From Chryseobacterium viscerum (GTDB taxonomy: Bacteria; Bacteroidota; Bacteroidia; Flavobacteriales; Weeksellaceae): 64,000 nt of DNA. The DNA lies in NCBI RefSeq assembly GCF_025949665.1, contig NZ_JAPDFT010000001.1, positions 2,604,001-2,668,000 on the forward strand, in the 5' to 3' direction. Shown here piece by piece: positions 17,234 to 25,829 of this stretch. A program made the position numbers and the translations under genes. Position 1 is the first letter of the stretch, and the number at the start of each line of letters is the position of its first letter. The notes below the pieces were generated by a model. It worked only from the letters and a program-made list of their open reading frames with translations. It was not told the DNA's origin and ran no database searches.

Positions 17234-18439
17234 ATGCAAAAGAATTTTTTAATCATTGCGGGAATCTTCCTGTTTTTGGAAGTTTATATTTATCAGGCTA
17301 TCAGAACACTCACTGATAATTCATGGATAAGAATCGGATATTGGGTACTCTCTCTAGCCGTGTATGGAATTTTCGCTTACGAAGTCACTCACTTCCAAAG
17401 ATCAGACAGAAGTACGGTAAGAGCTCAGATCATGATCTCTTTATTTTTGATATTCATCCTTCCTAAAATCTTCGTAGTTCTGTTTCTATTAATTGATGAT
17501 ATCATCAGAACCGGAGGATACCTGATCGGCTTTACCCAGTCTACGGAAAATTTCTTCCCGGAAAGAAGGAAATTCCTGAGTATTGTAGGCCTGGGAATGG
17601 GAGGTGTTCTTTCCGCTCTTTTCATAGATGGGATTACTTTTGGCAAATACCGTCACACCGTAAGAAGGGTAAGAGTAAAATTCAACAATCTTCCGAAAAG
17701 TTTCAAAGGATACAAAATCATTCAGATTTCAGATGTTCACAGCGGAAGTTTCTCCGATCCTGGTAAATTGCAGCATGCGATTGACCTGATCAACGAGCAG
17801 AAACCTGATCTGGTATTATTTACCGGAGATATGGTGAACAACGTTGCTGATGAGTTCAAACCTTTCATTCCTTTATTTTCAAAAATCCAGGCTAAAGATG
17901 GCAAGTTTGCGGTATTAGGAAACCACGATTACGGAGATTACGTAACCTGGGCATCACCAGCAGCTAAAAAAGAAAATCTTGATACTTTGATCGGTTATGA
18001 AAAACAGGCTGGTTTTGATATGCTGAGAAACGAACACAGAGTTATCGAAAGAAACGGAGAAAAGTTATATATTCTTGGCGTTGAGAACTGGGGATTAAAA
18101 CCATTCCCTCAATTCGGAAAAATAGACGATGCCTTACAAGGAGTACCGGAATCCGCCACAAAGATCTTAATGAGCCATGACCCCACCCACTTTGATTATG
18201 TGGTAAAAAAGCACCCTTCAAACATCCACCTGACCCTTTCAGGACATACGCATGGGATGCAGTTTGGATTAGATCTTAAAAATGTAAAATGGTCACCGGT
18301 TCAATACCGATACCCAAAATGGGCCGATTTATATGAAAGCGAAGGGAAACTATTGTACGTAAACAGAGGGTTTGGTGTACTGGGATATCCGGGAAGAGTG
18401 GGTGTATTGCCGGAGATTACACTTTTTGAACTGAGCTAG
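17234..18439 (+). CDS. Membrane metallophosphoesterase (YkuE-like)
   Basis: This is a 401 aa protein. Three to four N-terminal transmembrane segments (to about residue 145) are followed by a calcineurin-type phosphoesterase domain with all metal motifs: IIQISDVHSGS, LFTGDMVNN, LGNHDYGD and LSGHTHGMQFG. Members of this group are thought to hydrolyse phosphodiester or pyrophosphate bonds of lipid-linked substrates at the membrane. I chose the ATG at 17234 (MQKNFLIIAG) because an earlier TTG lies inside the upstream terminator. Confidence 0.88.
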   Translation: MQKNFLIIAGIFLFLEVYIYQAIRTLTDNSWIRIGYWVLSLAVYGIFAYEVTHFQRSDRSTVRAQIMISLFLIFILPKIFVVLFLLIDDIIRTGGYLIGFTQSTENFFPERRKFLSIVGLGMGGVLSALFIDGITFGKYRHTVRRVRVKFNNLPKSFKGYKIIQISDVHSGSFSDPGKLQHAIDLINEQKPDLVLFTGDMVNNVADEFKPFIPLFSKIQAKDGKFAVLGNHDYGDYVTWASPAAKKENLDTLIGYEKQAGFDMLRNEHRVIERNGEKLYILGVENWGLKPFPQFGKIDDALQGVPESATKILMSHDPTHFDYVVKKHPSNIHLTLSGHTHGMQFGLDLKNVKWSPVQYRYPKWADLYESEGKLLYVNRGFGVLGYPGRVGVLPEITLFELS

Positions 18440-18636
18440 AAGTGCGGGGTTCGGGATGCTAGTTATTAGTTGCTGGTTGTTTGGTTGCGAGTTAATTTTG
18501 TTTTGGGTTTTAAGTTGTTGGTTTCTTTTTGTTACTAATTTTTTGTTGCTGGCTACACACAACCTTAAACTTTGAACCTTGAACCTTAAACTTTGAACCT
18601 TGAATTCTCCCTAATCCCTGCAACCTGCAACCTAAA
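18440..18636. repeat. Heptanucleotide repeat element (copy 3, inverted relative to 23803)
   Basis: The gap between convergent genes is filled by 7-base units: a G/T-rich half (TTGCTGG, TTGCGAG, TTGTTGG) up to about 18555, then CCTTAAA CTTTGAA CCTTGAA CCTTAAA CTTTGAA CCTTGAA. Bases 18595-18626 are the exact reverse complement of 23819-23850. The element runs into the last codons of the deacetylase gene. Confidence 0.8.
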
Positions 18637-19384
18637 AAATATAATCTTTCATACGGGAAGTAGCCATTTCCCGGTCATTAAGAAAAGTAAGGAGGGCATC
18701 TAATTTGTCCTCCATTTTTTTGCCCGAAAATAAGCTTCGGTAAAAAGGAATATCAAAACGGTATTTCTTAAAGTCTGTAAACTGCCATGTGTTCAGATAA
18801 ATCAGAACAAATTCCTCATTCTGCAATGTTTCCAGAACCATATTCTGATAATACTTCATCGGCAGGATCTGAAACACAAAATCATTATAGGGCAATTGGC
18901 TGTAAGGAGAGATGCTTTCAGGAACAATACTCAGCCCGTCCTCTTCTGTAATTTCTGTATCTCTTTTAAGCCTTTTGAAAGGAAAAAGAATATTAGCATT
19001 ATCAATGTTCGAGACATAATTAAATTCCATCAGTTTCAAAACTTCCTGTGAAACTTTCACATCTTTCTGACGGATTCCCCTGATCTGTTTTTCCAGCAGA
19101 TCCTGAATATCCTTTTTGGCATTTTCAATTTCTTCAGGATTGGAGTCTTTATTATAAAAAGCAATTTCATGCCCTTTGGATGAAATTGCTTTTATTAAAT
19201 TTTGAAGTCTTCCGACAAGAGAAACCTCTACGAAAAAACTTGATTTGATATCATGAATATCTAAAATCCTAAGAATTGCTCTGGTATTATTTTCTATAAT
19301 TTTCAATCGTTCATCATCAGTAATTTGAGAGCCATTTTTTACTTCAGCTTCAATACAAGTGATGTTAAAAGTTAACAATACCAT
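18632..19384 (-). CDS. Polysaccharide-deacetylase-like protein
   Basis: This 250 aa protein is related to the NodB/polysaccharide deacetylase superfamily (PuuE/DUF3473-type). It starts LLTFNITCIEAE and has ILDIHDIKSSFFVEVSLVGR, the TFF-like strand, and AISSKGHEIAFYN, the GHEI(A) motif. The usual metal site is only partly present: the first Asp motif is replaced by TCIEAE. It may therefore be catalytically altered. It is transcribed toward the repeat element; there is no polysaccharide cluster around it. Confidence 0.65.
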   Translation of the reverse strand: MVLLTFNITCIEAEVKNGSQITDDERLKIIENNTRAILRILDIHDIKSSFFVEVSLVGRLQNLIKAISSKGHEIAFYNKDSNPEEIENAKKDIQDLLEKQIRGIRQKDVKVSQEVLKLMEFNYVSNIDNANILFPFKRLKRDTEITEEDGLSIVPESISPYSQLPYNDFVFQILPMKYYQNMVLETLQNEEFVLIYLNTWQFTDFKKYRFDIPFYRSLFSGKKMEDKLDALLTFLNDREMATSRMKDYIF

Positions 19385-19468
19385 TTAAATTAAAATTTAT
19401 ATAAATTCTATAAAATATTAAAAATCAGACGTTAAAACAATTATTAATTAAAGCATTACTTTATATTA

Positions 19469-20434
19469 TTAATCCTTGCTTAATTTTACTTTCAGATTCT
19501 TGATCATGTCCTTTGTCATTTCAGAAATTCCGAAATCATAAGTCAGACCCCAGTCTTTTTTAGCTACAGAATCATCAATAGAAGCCGGCCATGAATCAGC
19601 AATTGCCTGTCTGAAATCCGGGTTATAGTCGATAGCAAAATCCGGAATTTCTTTCTTGATTTCTGCCGCCAGTTCTTTCGGAGTAAATGACATTCCACCC
19701 AAATTATAGGAAGAACGAACAGATAAACTTTCTTTAGGAGCGTCCATTAATTTCAAGGTTGCATTGATGGCATCATCCATATACAACATCGGCATTCCTG
19801 TATCTTCGGAAATGAAGCTTGTATATTTTCCATCTTCAATTGCCTTATAGAAAATCTCAACAGCATAGTCAGTAGTTCCACCACCTGCCGGAGTTTTCCA
19901 TGAGATCAATCCGGGATATCTGATACTTCTTACATCTACACCATATTTATCGAAATAGTATTCACACCACTTCTCCCCTGCCATTTTTGAGATCCCGTAA
20001 ACAGTTGTTGGGTTCAACACTACATCCTGTCCTACATCATGTTTTGGAATTCCTTTTCCAAATACAGCAATAGAACTTGGCCAGAAGATCTTTTTAAGAA
20101 GCCCTTCTTTCGCCATTTCACAAAAATGAAGCAGTGGCTCAAGATTCAGTTTCCATGCAAAAATAGGCTGCTTTTCCGAAGTCCCGGATAAAAGCGATGC
20201 CAAGTGATACACTGTAGTAATCTCGTAATCATGAATCACCTGTCTTACCAATTGTGTATTGGTAACATCCATTCTTTCATAGTGTCCGGCAGAAGTAATT
20301 CCTTCCTGCCATCTGTCCAATCCTGAAGCAACAACGTTCTCCGCTCCGTGGATTTCAACAAGTCTGTTCGTAAGTTCGGTACCAATTTGTCCCAAGGCAC
20401 CTGTAATCAGTATTCTTTCCGTATAGGATTCCAT
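19469..20434 (-). CDS. NAD-dependent epimerase/dehydratase, L-threonine dehydrogenase-like
   Basis: This is a 321 aa extended SDR protein. It has the nucleotide loop ITGALGQIGTEL at the N-terminus and the catalytic Tyr/Lys in TVYGISKMAGEKWC. The substrate region, IRYPGLISWKTPAGGGTTDYA, is the pattern of SDR-type L-threonine 3-dehydrogenases (threonine to 2-amino-3-ketobutyrate). No kbl partner lies nearby. It is divergent from ggt. Confidence 0.8.
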   Translation of the reverse strand: MESYTERILITGALGQIGTELTNRLVEIHGAENVVASGLDRWQEGITSAGHYERMDVTNTQLVRQVIHDYEITTVYHLASLLSGTSEKQPIFAWKLNLEPLLHFCEMAKEGLLKKIFWPSSIAVFGKGIPKHDVGQDVVLNPTTVYGISKMAGEKWCEYYFDKYGVDVRSIRYPGLISWKTPAGGGTTDYAVEIFYKAIEDGKYTSFISEDTGMPMLYMDDAINATLKLMDAPKESLSVRSSYNLGGMSFTPKELAAEIKKEIPDFAIDYNPDFRQAIADSWPASIDDSVAKKDWGLTYDFGISEMTKDMIKNLKVKLSKD

Positions 20435-20650
20435 TTTTCAGATTTTTTTAGAATTGTACAAAAGTAAAAAAAACATGCCAACCATAATAAAAAAGGTGTA
20501 TTTAAAAACACTCCTCTAATAATGAATACGGATATATTCAATTCAAACAGGTAAAATTCTCCTTAAACAATAGAAAATATCAAATGCATTGATCATACCT
20601 CATGATTAACTTAAAATTCAATAATTTTGTTTCAAAGAAAAAACAATCAT

Positions 20651-22339
20651 ATGAAGAAGATTTTAATTGCTTCGATTTTGCTGGCCAGTCCGCTTAGCTG
20701 GGCTCAGTTTACCAATTTCAATATCATCAAGGAAGCACAGGTAAAAAATAAAGGTGTTGTAGTATCTGCACATCCATTAGCCAGTGAAGCTGGAGCCAAA
20801 ATCTTAAAGATGGGTGGAAATGCCTATGACGCTGTTACAGCCACACAATATGCCCTTGCTGTGGTGTATCCTCAGGCAGGAAACATTGGTGGTGGTGGAT
20901 TTTTAGTAGGTGTAAAAAATAACGGGGAAAAATTTACATTAGACTACAGGGAAACTGCACCGAAAAAAGCCTCCAGAGACATGTACATTGATAAAAAAGG
21001 AAAAGCAGATACAGATCTTTCCCAAAACGGAAGGCTGGCAGTAGGTATTCCTGGAAGTGTGGCAGGTTTTTTTGCTACCCTGAAATACTGCAAACTACCT
21101 ATGGAAAAGATTATTCAGCCCGCCATTGATCTTGCCGAAAAAGGATTTGCCATTACAGATAAGGAAGCAGAAATGCTGAATAACCAAAGGGAAAAATTCC
21201 AGAAACATAATAAATCTTCAATCATTTTTGTAAAAGATGCTCCTTGGAAAGCCGGAGATCTGCTGATTCAAAAAGACCTGGCCGAAACCTTGAAATTGAT
21301 TCAGAAATTGGGAGCAAAAGGCTTTTATGAAGGAAAAACCGCTGATCTTTTGGTGGCTGAAATGAAAAGAGGTAACGGAATCATCACGCTGGAAGATCTT
21401 AAGAACTATAAGGTTGCGGAAAGAAAAGCCCTTGAATTTGAATACAAAGGAAACAATGTGGTAACCATGCCCCTGCCATCAAGCGGTGGAGTTCTTCTGG
21501 CTCAGATGCTAAGAATGGCAAGTTTTGAAAACCTCGAAAAATATCAGCAAAACTCTACAAAAGCTGTCCAGATCATGACTGAAGCGGAAAGAAGAGCCTT
21601 TGCAGACAGAGCAGAATATATGGGTGACCCGGATTTTATTCAGGATAAAACTTCTTACCTTATCTCTGACGACTATCTGAAAGGAAGATGGAAGAGTTTT
21701 AGTTTTGATAAAGCTACACCAAGTGCAGAAGTTGGCAAAATCATAGCACAGCCTCAGGAATCTATGCAGACTACTCATATTTCCGTATTGGATAAGGATG
21801 GAAATGCTGCTTCTGTAACAACAACCCTTAATGGTTACTATGGAAGCAAAGTTTTAGTTTCGGGAGCCGGATTCTTTTTAAATAACGAAATGGACGATTT
21901 TTCTATCAAACCAGGTGTACCAAACATGTTCGGGGCAGTGGGCGGAGAAGCCAATTCTATCCAGCCTAACAAGAGAATGCTTTCTTCCATGACTCCAACT
22001 ATTCTCCTTAAAAATGGGAAACCTTATATGGTGGTAGGAACTCCTGGAGGAACTACAATCCCTACTTCAGTATATCAGTCTATTGTGAATGTTGTGGATT
22101 TTAAACTGAATGCCAATATGTCTGTGAATACACCAAAATTTCATCACCAGTGGCTTCCGGAAACCATTACAGTAGAAAACAACTTTCCTGAAAGCACAAT
22201 TTCTGAACTGAAAAGCAAGAATTACATCATTGAAAAGACGAAATATATCGGAAAAACAGAAATGATTGTTCTTGATGAAAACGGAAGCATCCATGCAGTA
22301 GCAGACGGCCGCGGAGATGACTCTGTTGCAGTGGAATAA
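20651..22339 (+). CDS. ggt: Gamma-glutamyltranspeptidase
   Basis: It cleaves the gamma-glutamyl bond of glutathione and related peptides in the periplasm. The 562 aa precursor has a signal peptide MKKILIASILLASPLSWAQ. The N-terminal subunit carries GGNAYDAVTATQYALAVVYP; autocatalytic cleavage is expected before Thr374 in MQTTHISVLDKDGNAAS. The small subunit has GAGFFLNNEMDDFS. Length and both motifs are complete, so an active enzyme is expected. The start at 20651 is the only one giving a clean signal peptide. A TAATTTTG box lies at 20622-20629. Confidence 0.93.
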   Translation: MKKILIASILLASPLSWAQFTNFNIIKEAQVKNKGVVVSAHPLASEAGAKILKMGGNAYDAVTATQYALAVVYPQAGNIGGGGFLVGVKNNGEKFTLDYRETAPKKASRDMYIDKKGKADTDLSQNGRLAVGIPGSVAGFFATLKYCKLPMEKIIQPAIDLAEKGFAITDKEAEMLNNQREKFQKHNKSSIIFVKDAPWKAGDLLIQKDLAETLKLIQKLGAKGFYEGKTADLLVAEMKRGNGIITLEDLKNYKVAERKALEFEYKGNNVVTMPLPSSGGVLLAQMLRMASFENLEKYQQNSTKAVQIMTEAERRAFADRAEYMGDPDFIQDKTSYLISDDYLKGRWKSFSFDKATPSAEVGKIIAQPQESMQTTHISVLDKDGNAASVTTTLNGYYGSKVLVSGAGFFLNNEMDDFSIKPGVPNMFGAVGGEANSIQPNKRMLSSMTPTILLKNGKPYMVVGTPGGTTIPTSVYQSIVNVVDFKLNANMSVNTPKFHHQWLPETITVENNFPESTISELKSKNYIIEKTKYIGKTEMIVLDENGSIHAVADGRGDDSVAVE

Positions 22340-22364
22340 TATCCTATACCTATATTATAATACA

Positions 22365-22425
22365 GCTCCGGCTTCATTCTAAAAGGCTTTTGCCTTTTTA
22401 CGAATGAAGCCGGAGTTTTTTATTC
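22365..22425 (+). terminator. Strong terminator after ggt
   Basis: GCTCCGGCTTCATTC pairs with GAATGAAGCCGGAG, with a nested AAAAGGC / GCCTTTT hairpin at the tip and a T-run after it. Confidence 0.92.
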
Positions 22426-22521
22426 ATCAACCCACTGCCCCAGATCTTTCCAATGACTTTTGTCATGTTTTCAGATAAATTTTCTTAATTTTCGCCCTTA
22501 AAAAAACAAAACGACTGTTCT

Positions 22522-23802
22522 TTGAAAGCAAAAAAAATACACAATCAGCTTTATTTCCAAGTGATTATAGCCATTGTTGCCGGTATTCTTCTTGGAAAAT
22601 TTTATCCTGAATTAGGAGAGAAAATGAAACCTCTTGGAGATGGGTTCATCAAATTAGTCAAAATGATTATTGCTCCGGTAATTTTTATTACCCTTACTTT
22701 AGGAATCGCCCATATGACCGATTTGAAAAAGGTAGGCAGAATTGCTATTAAAGCAATGATCTATTTTTTCACATTTTCAACTCTTGCACTTATCATTGGA
22801 TTACTGATAGGAAATATTTTACAGCCGGGTCATGGTTTAAATATAGATCCTTCTACTCTTTCGGGTGATGTTTCACAATACCAGGCAAAAGCTCATGAAT
22901 CAACACTTACGGGTTTCATTATGAATATTATTCCTGAGACTTTATTCAGTCCTTTGGTGGGTGATAATATTCTTCAGGTTCTGCTGGTTGCTATTTTAAT
23001 GGGAGTAGCTTTGGTTTTAACAAAAGAAAAAAGTCAGAAAGTAACTGATTTTTTACAGGATCTGTCAACTCCGGTATTTAAAATCGTTCATATGCTTATG
23101 AAACTGGCCCCGATAGGAGCTTTTGGAGCAATGGCATTTACTATTGGAAAGTATGGGCTTCATTCTGTACTGAATCTTATATTTCTGGTAGGTACCTTCT
23201 ATATTACCTCTATACTATTTGTTGTTTTGGTATTAGGAGCTGTGGCATGGTATAACGGATTTAATATTTTTAAACTTCTTTTTTATCTTAAAGAAGAACT
23301 TCTTCTTGTTTTGGGAACCAGCTCATCAGAATCTGCTCTTCCAGGAATTATGGAAAAGCTTGAAAAAGCGGGTTGTTCACGCGCCATTGTAGGCCTTGTA
23401 GTTCCCACAGGATATTCTTTCAATCTTGATGGAACCAATATTTATATGACCCTTGCCTCTCTGTTTATAGCACAGGCATTAAACATTCATCTTCCCATTG
23501 AAAAACAGCTGATGCTTCTTCTTGTAGCAATGTTGAGTTCAAAAGGTGCAGCAGGAGTTACAGGTGCAGGATTTGTAACACTGGCAGCAACCCTGGCAGT
23601 AGTTCCGGAAATTCCAATTGCCGGAATGACATTAATCCTCGGAATAGATAAATTTATGAGTGAATGCAGAGCGCTGACGAATGTAATTGGGAATTCTGTA
23701 GCGACTGTAGTGGTTGCCAACTGGGAAAAACAGCTTGATAAAAAACAGCTTCAATATTGTCTGGATCACCCGGCCGAAGTTGAGAAAAAGCTGGAAGTGT
23801 AA
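22522..23802 (+). CDS. Dicarboxylate/amino acid:cation symporter (DctA/GltP type)
   Basis: This is a 426 aa DAACS-family transporter with the family motifs: [12 protein letters not shown], the serine-rich reentrant loop [60 protein letters not shown] and [20 protein letters not shown]. It imports C4-dicarboxylates or acidic amino acids with H+ or Na+. The start is a TTG; the next ATG lies beyond the first membrane segment, so TTG is probably genuine. Confidence 0.9.
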   Translation: MKAKKIHNQLYFQVIIAIVAGILLGKFYPELGEKMKPLGDGFIKLVKMIIAPVIFITLTLGIAHMTDLKKVGRIAIKAMIYFFTFSTLALIIGLLIGNILQPGHGLNIDPSTLSGDVSQYQAKAHESTLTGFIMNIIPETLFSPLVGDNILQVLLVAILMGVALVLTKEKSQKVTDFLQDLSTPVFKIVHMLMKLAPIGAFGAMAFTIGKYGLHSVLNLIFLVGTFYITSILFVVLVLGAVAWYNGFNIFKLLFYLKEELLLVLGTSSSESALPGIMEKLEKAGCSRAIVGLVVPTGYSFNLDGTNIYMTLASLFIAQALNIHLPIEKQLMLLLVAMLSSKGAAGVTGAGFVTLAATLAVVPEIPIAGMTLILGIDKFMSECRALTNVIGNSVATVVVANWEKQLDKKQLQYCLDHPAEVEKKLEV

Positions 23803-24007
23803 ACAGGTGGCAGATTGTAGGTTGCAGGGATTAGGGAGAATTCAAGGTTCAAGGTTCAAAGTTTAAAGTTCAAAGTTTAAGGTTGTGTGTAACCAGCAAC
23901 TAGTAAACTCGAAACAAAAGAAACCAGCAACTCGCAACCCGAACCCTCAAAACAAAATTAACTCGTAGCCAAACAACCAGCAACTCGTATGCTCGAAACC
24001 CGTACCC
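23803..24007. repeat. Heptanucleotide repeat element (copy 4)
   Basis: Left half: AGGTTCA AGGTTCA AAGTTTA AAGTTCA AAGTTTA AGGTTGT units. Centre: GTGTGTAACC. Right half: CCAGCAA CTCGCAA CCCGAAC, CTCGTAG and CCAGCAA CTCGTAT units. It is an inverted copy of 18440-18636. Both copies sit between the 3' ends of convergent genes and together bracket a four-gene block. Confidence 0.8.
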
Positions 24008-24859
24008 TTAAACCAAAATACTCAAACTCGCTGGCTGTACTTTCACATGAACCGGTGATTTGATCTTATTGAATTCACCGTCCAGGTGCCAGTTTTTGGT
24101 ATTGACTTTAAATGATATTTCGGAAACCGGAAGATAAGTGACATATTCATCATCTTTCAGTCTTTTGGTGAACATTCTGAAAGCAAACAGCGCAGAATAG
24201 GTCAGAGGAAATTTTTTCACCAAAACCATATCTACCAGGCCATCACTTTTGCTTGCTTTCGGAGCAATGTAAGCGTTGTTGCCAAACTGACGGGTATTGG
24301 CAATATTCATCATCAGATAACGCCCATTGTACTGTTGGTATTCTTCATCAAAAAACTTTACTTTGATGGGTTTGTAGTTGAAGAAGGTTTTCAGGGAAAC
24401 TTTGATATAGTTTTTGAATCCACGGCTTGTTTTTTCAAATTCCTTAACAACTTTACCGTCAAATCCTGTTCCTGAAACATTGATAGACAACCTGTCGTTC
24501 ACCGTAAAAGTATCAATCTTTCGGGAATTTTTGATTTTTATTTTTTCTAAAAGTTCATCCAGATTTTTGCTGAACTGGGTTTCATTAGAAAATCCGTTTC
24601 CTGAACCCGCCGGAAAAATAGCCAGAATTTTTTCTGTATTAATCAGATTTTTGGCTACTGTAGAAATGGTTCCATCCCCTCCAATGGCCACAAAAATATC
24701 CACTTCTTCAAAATGGGCCTGGATAAACTCATCTGTTCCGGGAATAGATTCTGATACATAATACAACGGGTTGTTTACCTTTGTTTTAAGTTCGTTCAAA
24801 AACGGCTGATAGTTTTTTTTGGCCGAAAAAGGGTTGATAATAAAAGCTACTTTTTCCAT
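24008..24859 (-). CDS. Diacylglycerol/lipid kinase family protein (YegS/DagK type)
   Basis: This 283 aa protein has the DAGK catalytic domain: NPFSAKKN, IGGDGTISTVAKNL (ATP loop) and FPAGSGNGFSNE, then a C-terminal beta domain with VDMVLVKKFPL and WHLDGEF. It phosphorylates a lipid such as diacylglycerol, but the substrate cannot be set. The start is the ATG at 24857-24859 (MEKVAFIINP); an upstream ATG lies inside the terminator of the preceding gene. Confidence 0.86.
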   Translation of the reverse strand: MEKVAFIINPFSAKKNYQPFLNELKTKVNNPLYYVSESIPGTDEFIQAHFEEVDIFVAIGGDGTISTVAKNLINTEKILAIFPAGSGNGFSNETQFSKNLDELLEKIKIKNSRKIDTFTVNDRLSINVSGTGFDGKVVKEFEKTSRGFKNYIKVSLKTFFNYKPIKVKFFDEEYQQYNGRYLMMNIANTRQFGNNAYIAPKASKSDGLVDMVLVKKFPLTYSALFAFRMFTKRLKDDEYVTYLPVSEISFKVNTKNWHLDGEFNKIKSPVHVKVQPASLSILV

Positions 24860-24873
24860 TACCGCAAAATTAA

Positions 24874-24899
24874 AAAATGCTTCCTGATCTGGAAGCATT
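24874..24899 (-). terminator. Terminator of the RsiV-like lipoprotein gene
   Basis: AATGCTTCC pairs with GGAAGCATT across the loop TGATCT; on the reverse strand a T-run follows. Confidence 0.8.
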
Positions 24900-24902
24900 A
24901 AT

Positions 24903-25727
24903 TTACTTAATTTTCATTCTTTCTTTAAATTCAGCATTTAAAGTTCCTTTCAGGTCTTCCCATGAAACAGGAATTGTAATATCTCCGGCTGCAAAAGCGG
25001 CAATTTCATAGGGACTGTAATGGAAATACAGGTTTTTATCATCAAAATAGAAGTTATCGGATGCCGGAATTTTCTCAACCAGCAGCATTTCTGAGTTTTT
25101 TACTTCTCCATCACCATCCATTGTTCCACTGTTGATTTTATCGATATTTTTCATCAGAATAGCTTCAATTTTATTTTTAGGCATTGAAGTAATATCTTTC
25201 AGTTCTAATTTTTTACTGTTTTTAAGATCAAAAACTCTTTCTGAAAAACCATAGTTGTCATGGGCTCCGCCTTCGTATCCGCTTCTTACATACTGAATAT
25301 GCATATAATTGTTGGTATTGGAAATCAAATTCATATGTGAGCTTGAATACCAATTCTGGGCATAAGTAACATCTGAAACCCAATCTTTATTATCATTTTT
25401 TATAGAATTGAAATAATCATTCTTTTCTTTATCAAGATAAGCCTGAAGCCCTGCTTTGGAAAAGTCTTTGATTTTTTCATTCTGGAAATAGATGCTGTCT
25501 AATAGCTTTTTATCTTTTAATGAAGGAAAAACCAACAGTTTTGAAGTATAACTCACTTTTAAAGAATCTGTAATCTTTGTAGAATCATTCACTTTCACAG
25601 AGTCTACCACAAATCCTTCAGCGGTTTTATTTTCTGTTTTTTCTGCCGGCCCTGTCTTTTCATTTTTTTTACAGGCCGTCACTGCAAGGAAAGAAGATAA
25701 TGCTATAACAGCAATCGTATTTTTCAT
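24903..25727 (-). CDS. RsiV-like lipoprotein (DUF4163/DUF3298)
   Basis: This is a 274 aa lipoprotein with lipobox SSFLAVTAC and a lysine-rich linker. The C-terminal half carries the DUF3298 pattern: YDERSGYEGG-like SGYEGGAHDNYGFSERVFDL and FHYSPYEIAAFAAGDITIPV. RsiV in Firmicutes is an anti-sigma factor that binds lysozyme, but members in Bacteroidota lack the anti-sigma part and the role is unknown. The ATG at 25725-25727 is chosen because it gives the signal peptide directly. Confidence 0.78.
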   Translation of the reverse strand: MKNTIAVIALSSFLAVTACKKNEKTGPAEKTENKTAEGFVVDSVKVNDSTKITDSLKVSYTSKLLVFPSLKDKKLLDSIYFQNEKIKDFSKAGLQAYLDKEKNDYFNSIKNDNKDWVSDVTYAQNWYSSSHMNLISNTNNYMHIQYVRSGYEGGAHDNYGFSERVFDLKNSKKLELKDITSMPKNKIEAILMKNIDKINSGTMDGDGEVKNSEMLLVEKIPASDNFYFDDKNLYFHYSPYEIAAFAAGDITIPVSWEDLKGTLNAEFKERMKIK

Positions 25728-25751
25728 AATTCTGATTTTTGATATCAAATA

Positions 25752-25782
25752 CAAAAACCATTCAAAAGATGAATGGTTTTTG
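25752..25782 (-). terminator. Terminator of the DUF3857 cluster
   Basis: AAAAACCATTC / GAATGGTTTTT with a 7-base loop; flanking T-rich sequence on the reverse strand. It ends the three-gene DUF3857 transcript. Confidence 0.85.
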
Positions 25783-25829
25783 AAAAAACTTTATTTTTTT
25801 TGTAAGTTTTGCTTAAAAACTCTTAAATA

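Noticed and set aside
24860..24898. Longer N-terminus for the lipid kinase
   Set aside because: The upstream ATG lies in the terminator of the lipoprotein gene and adds no family sequence.
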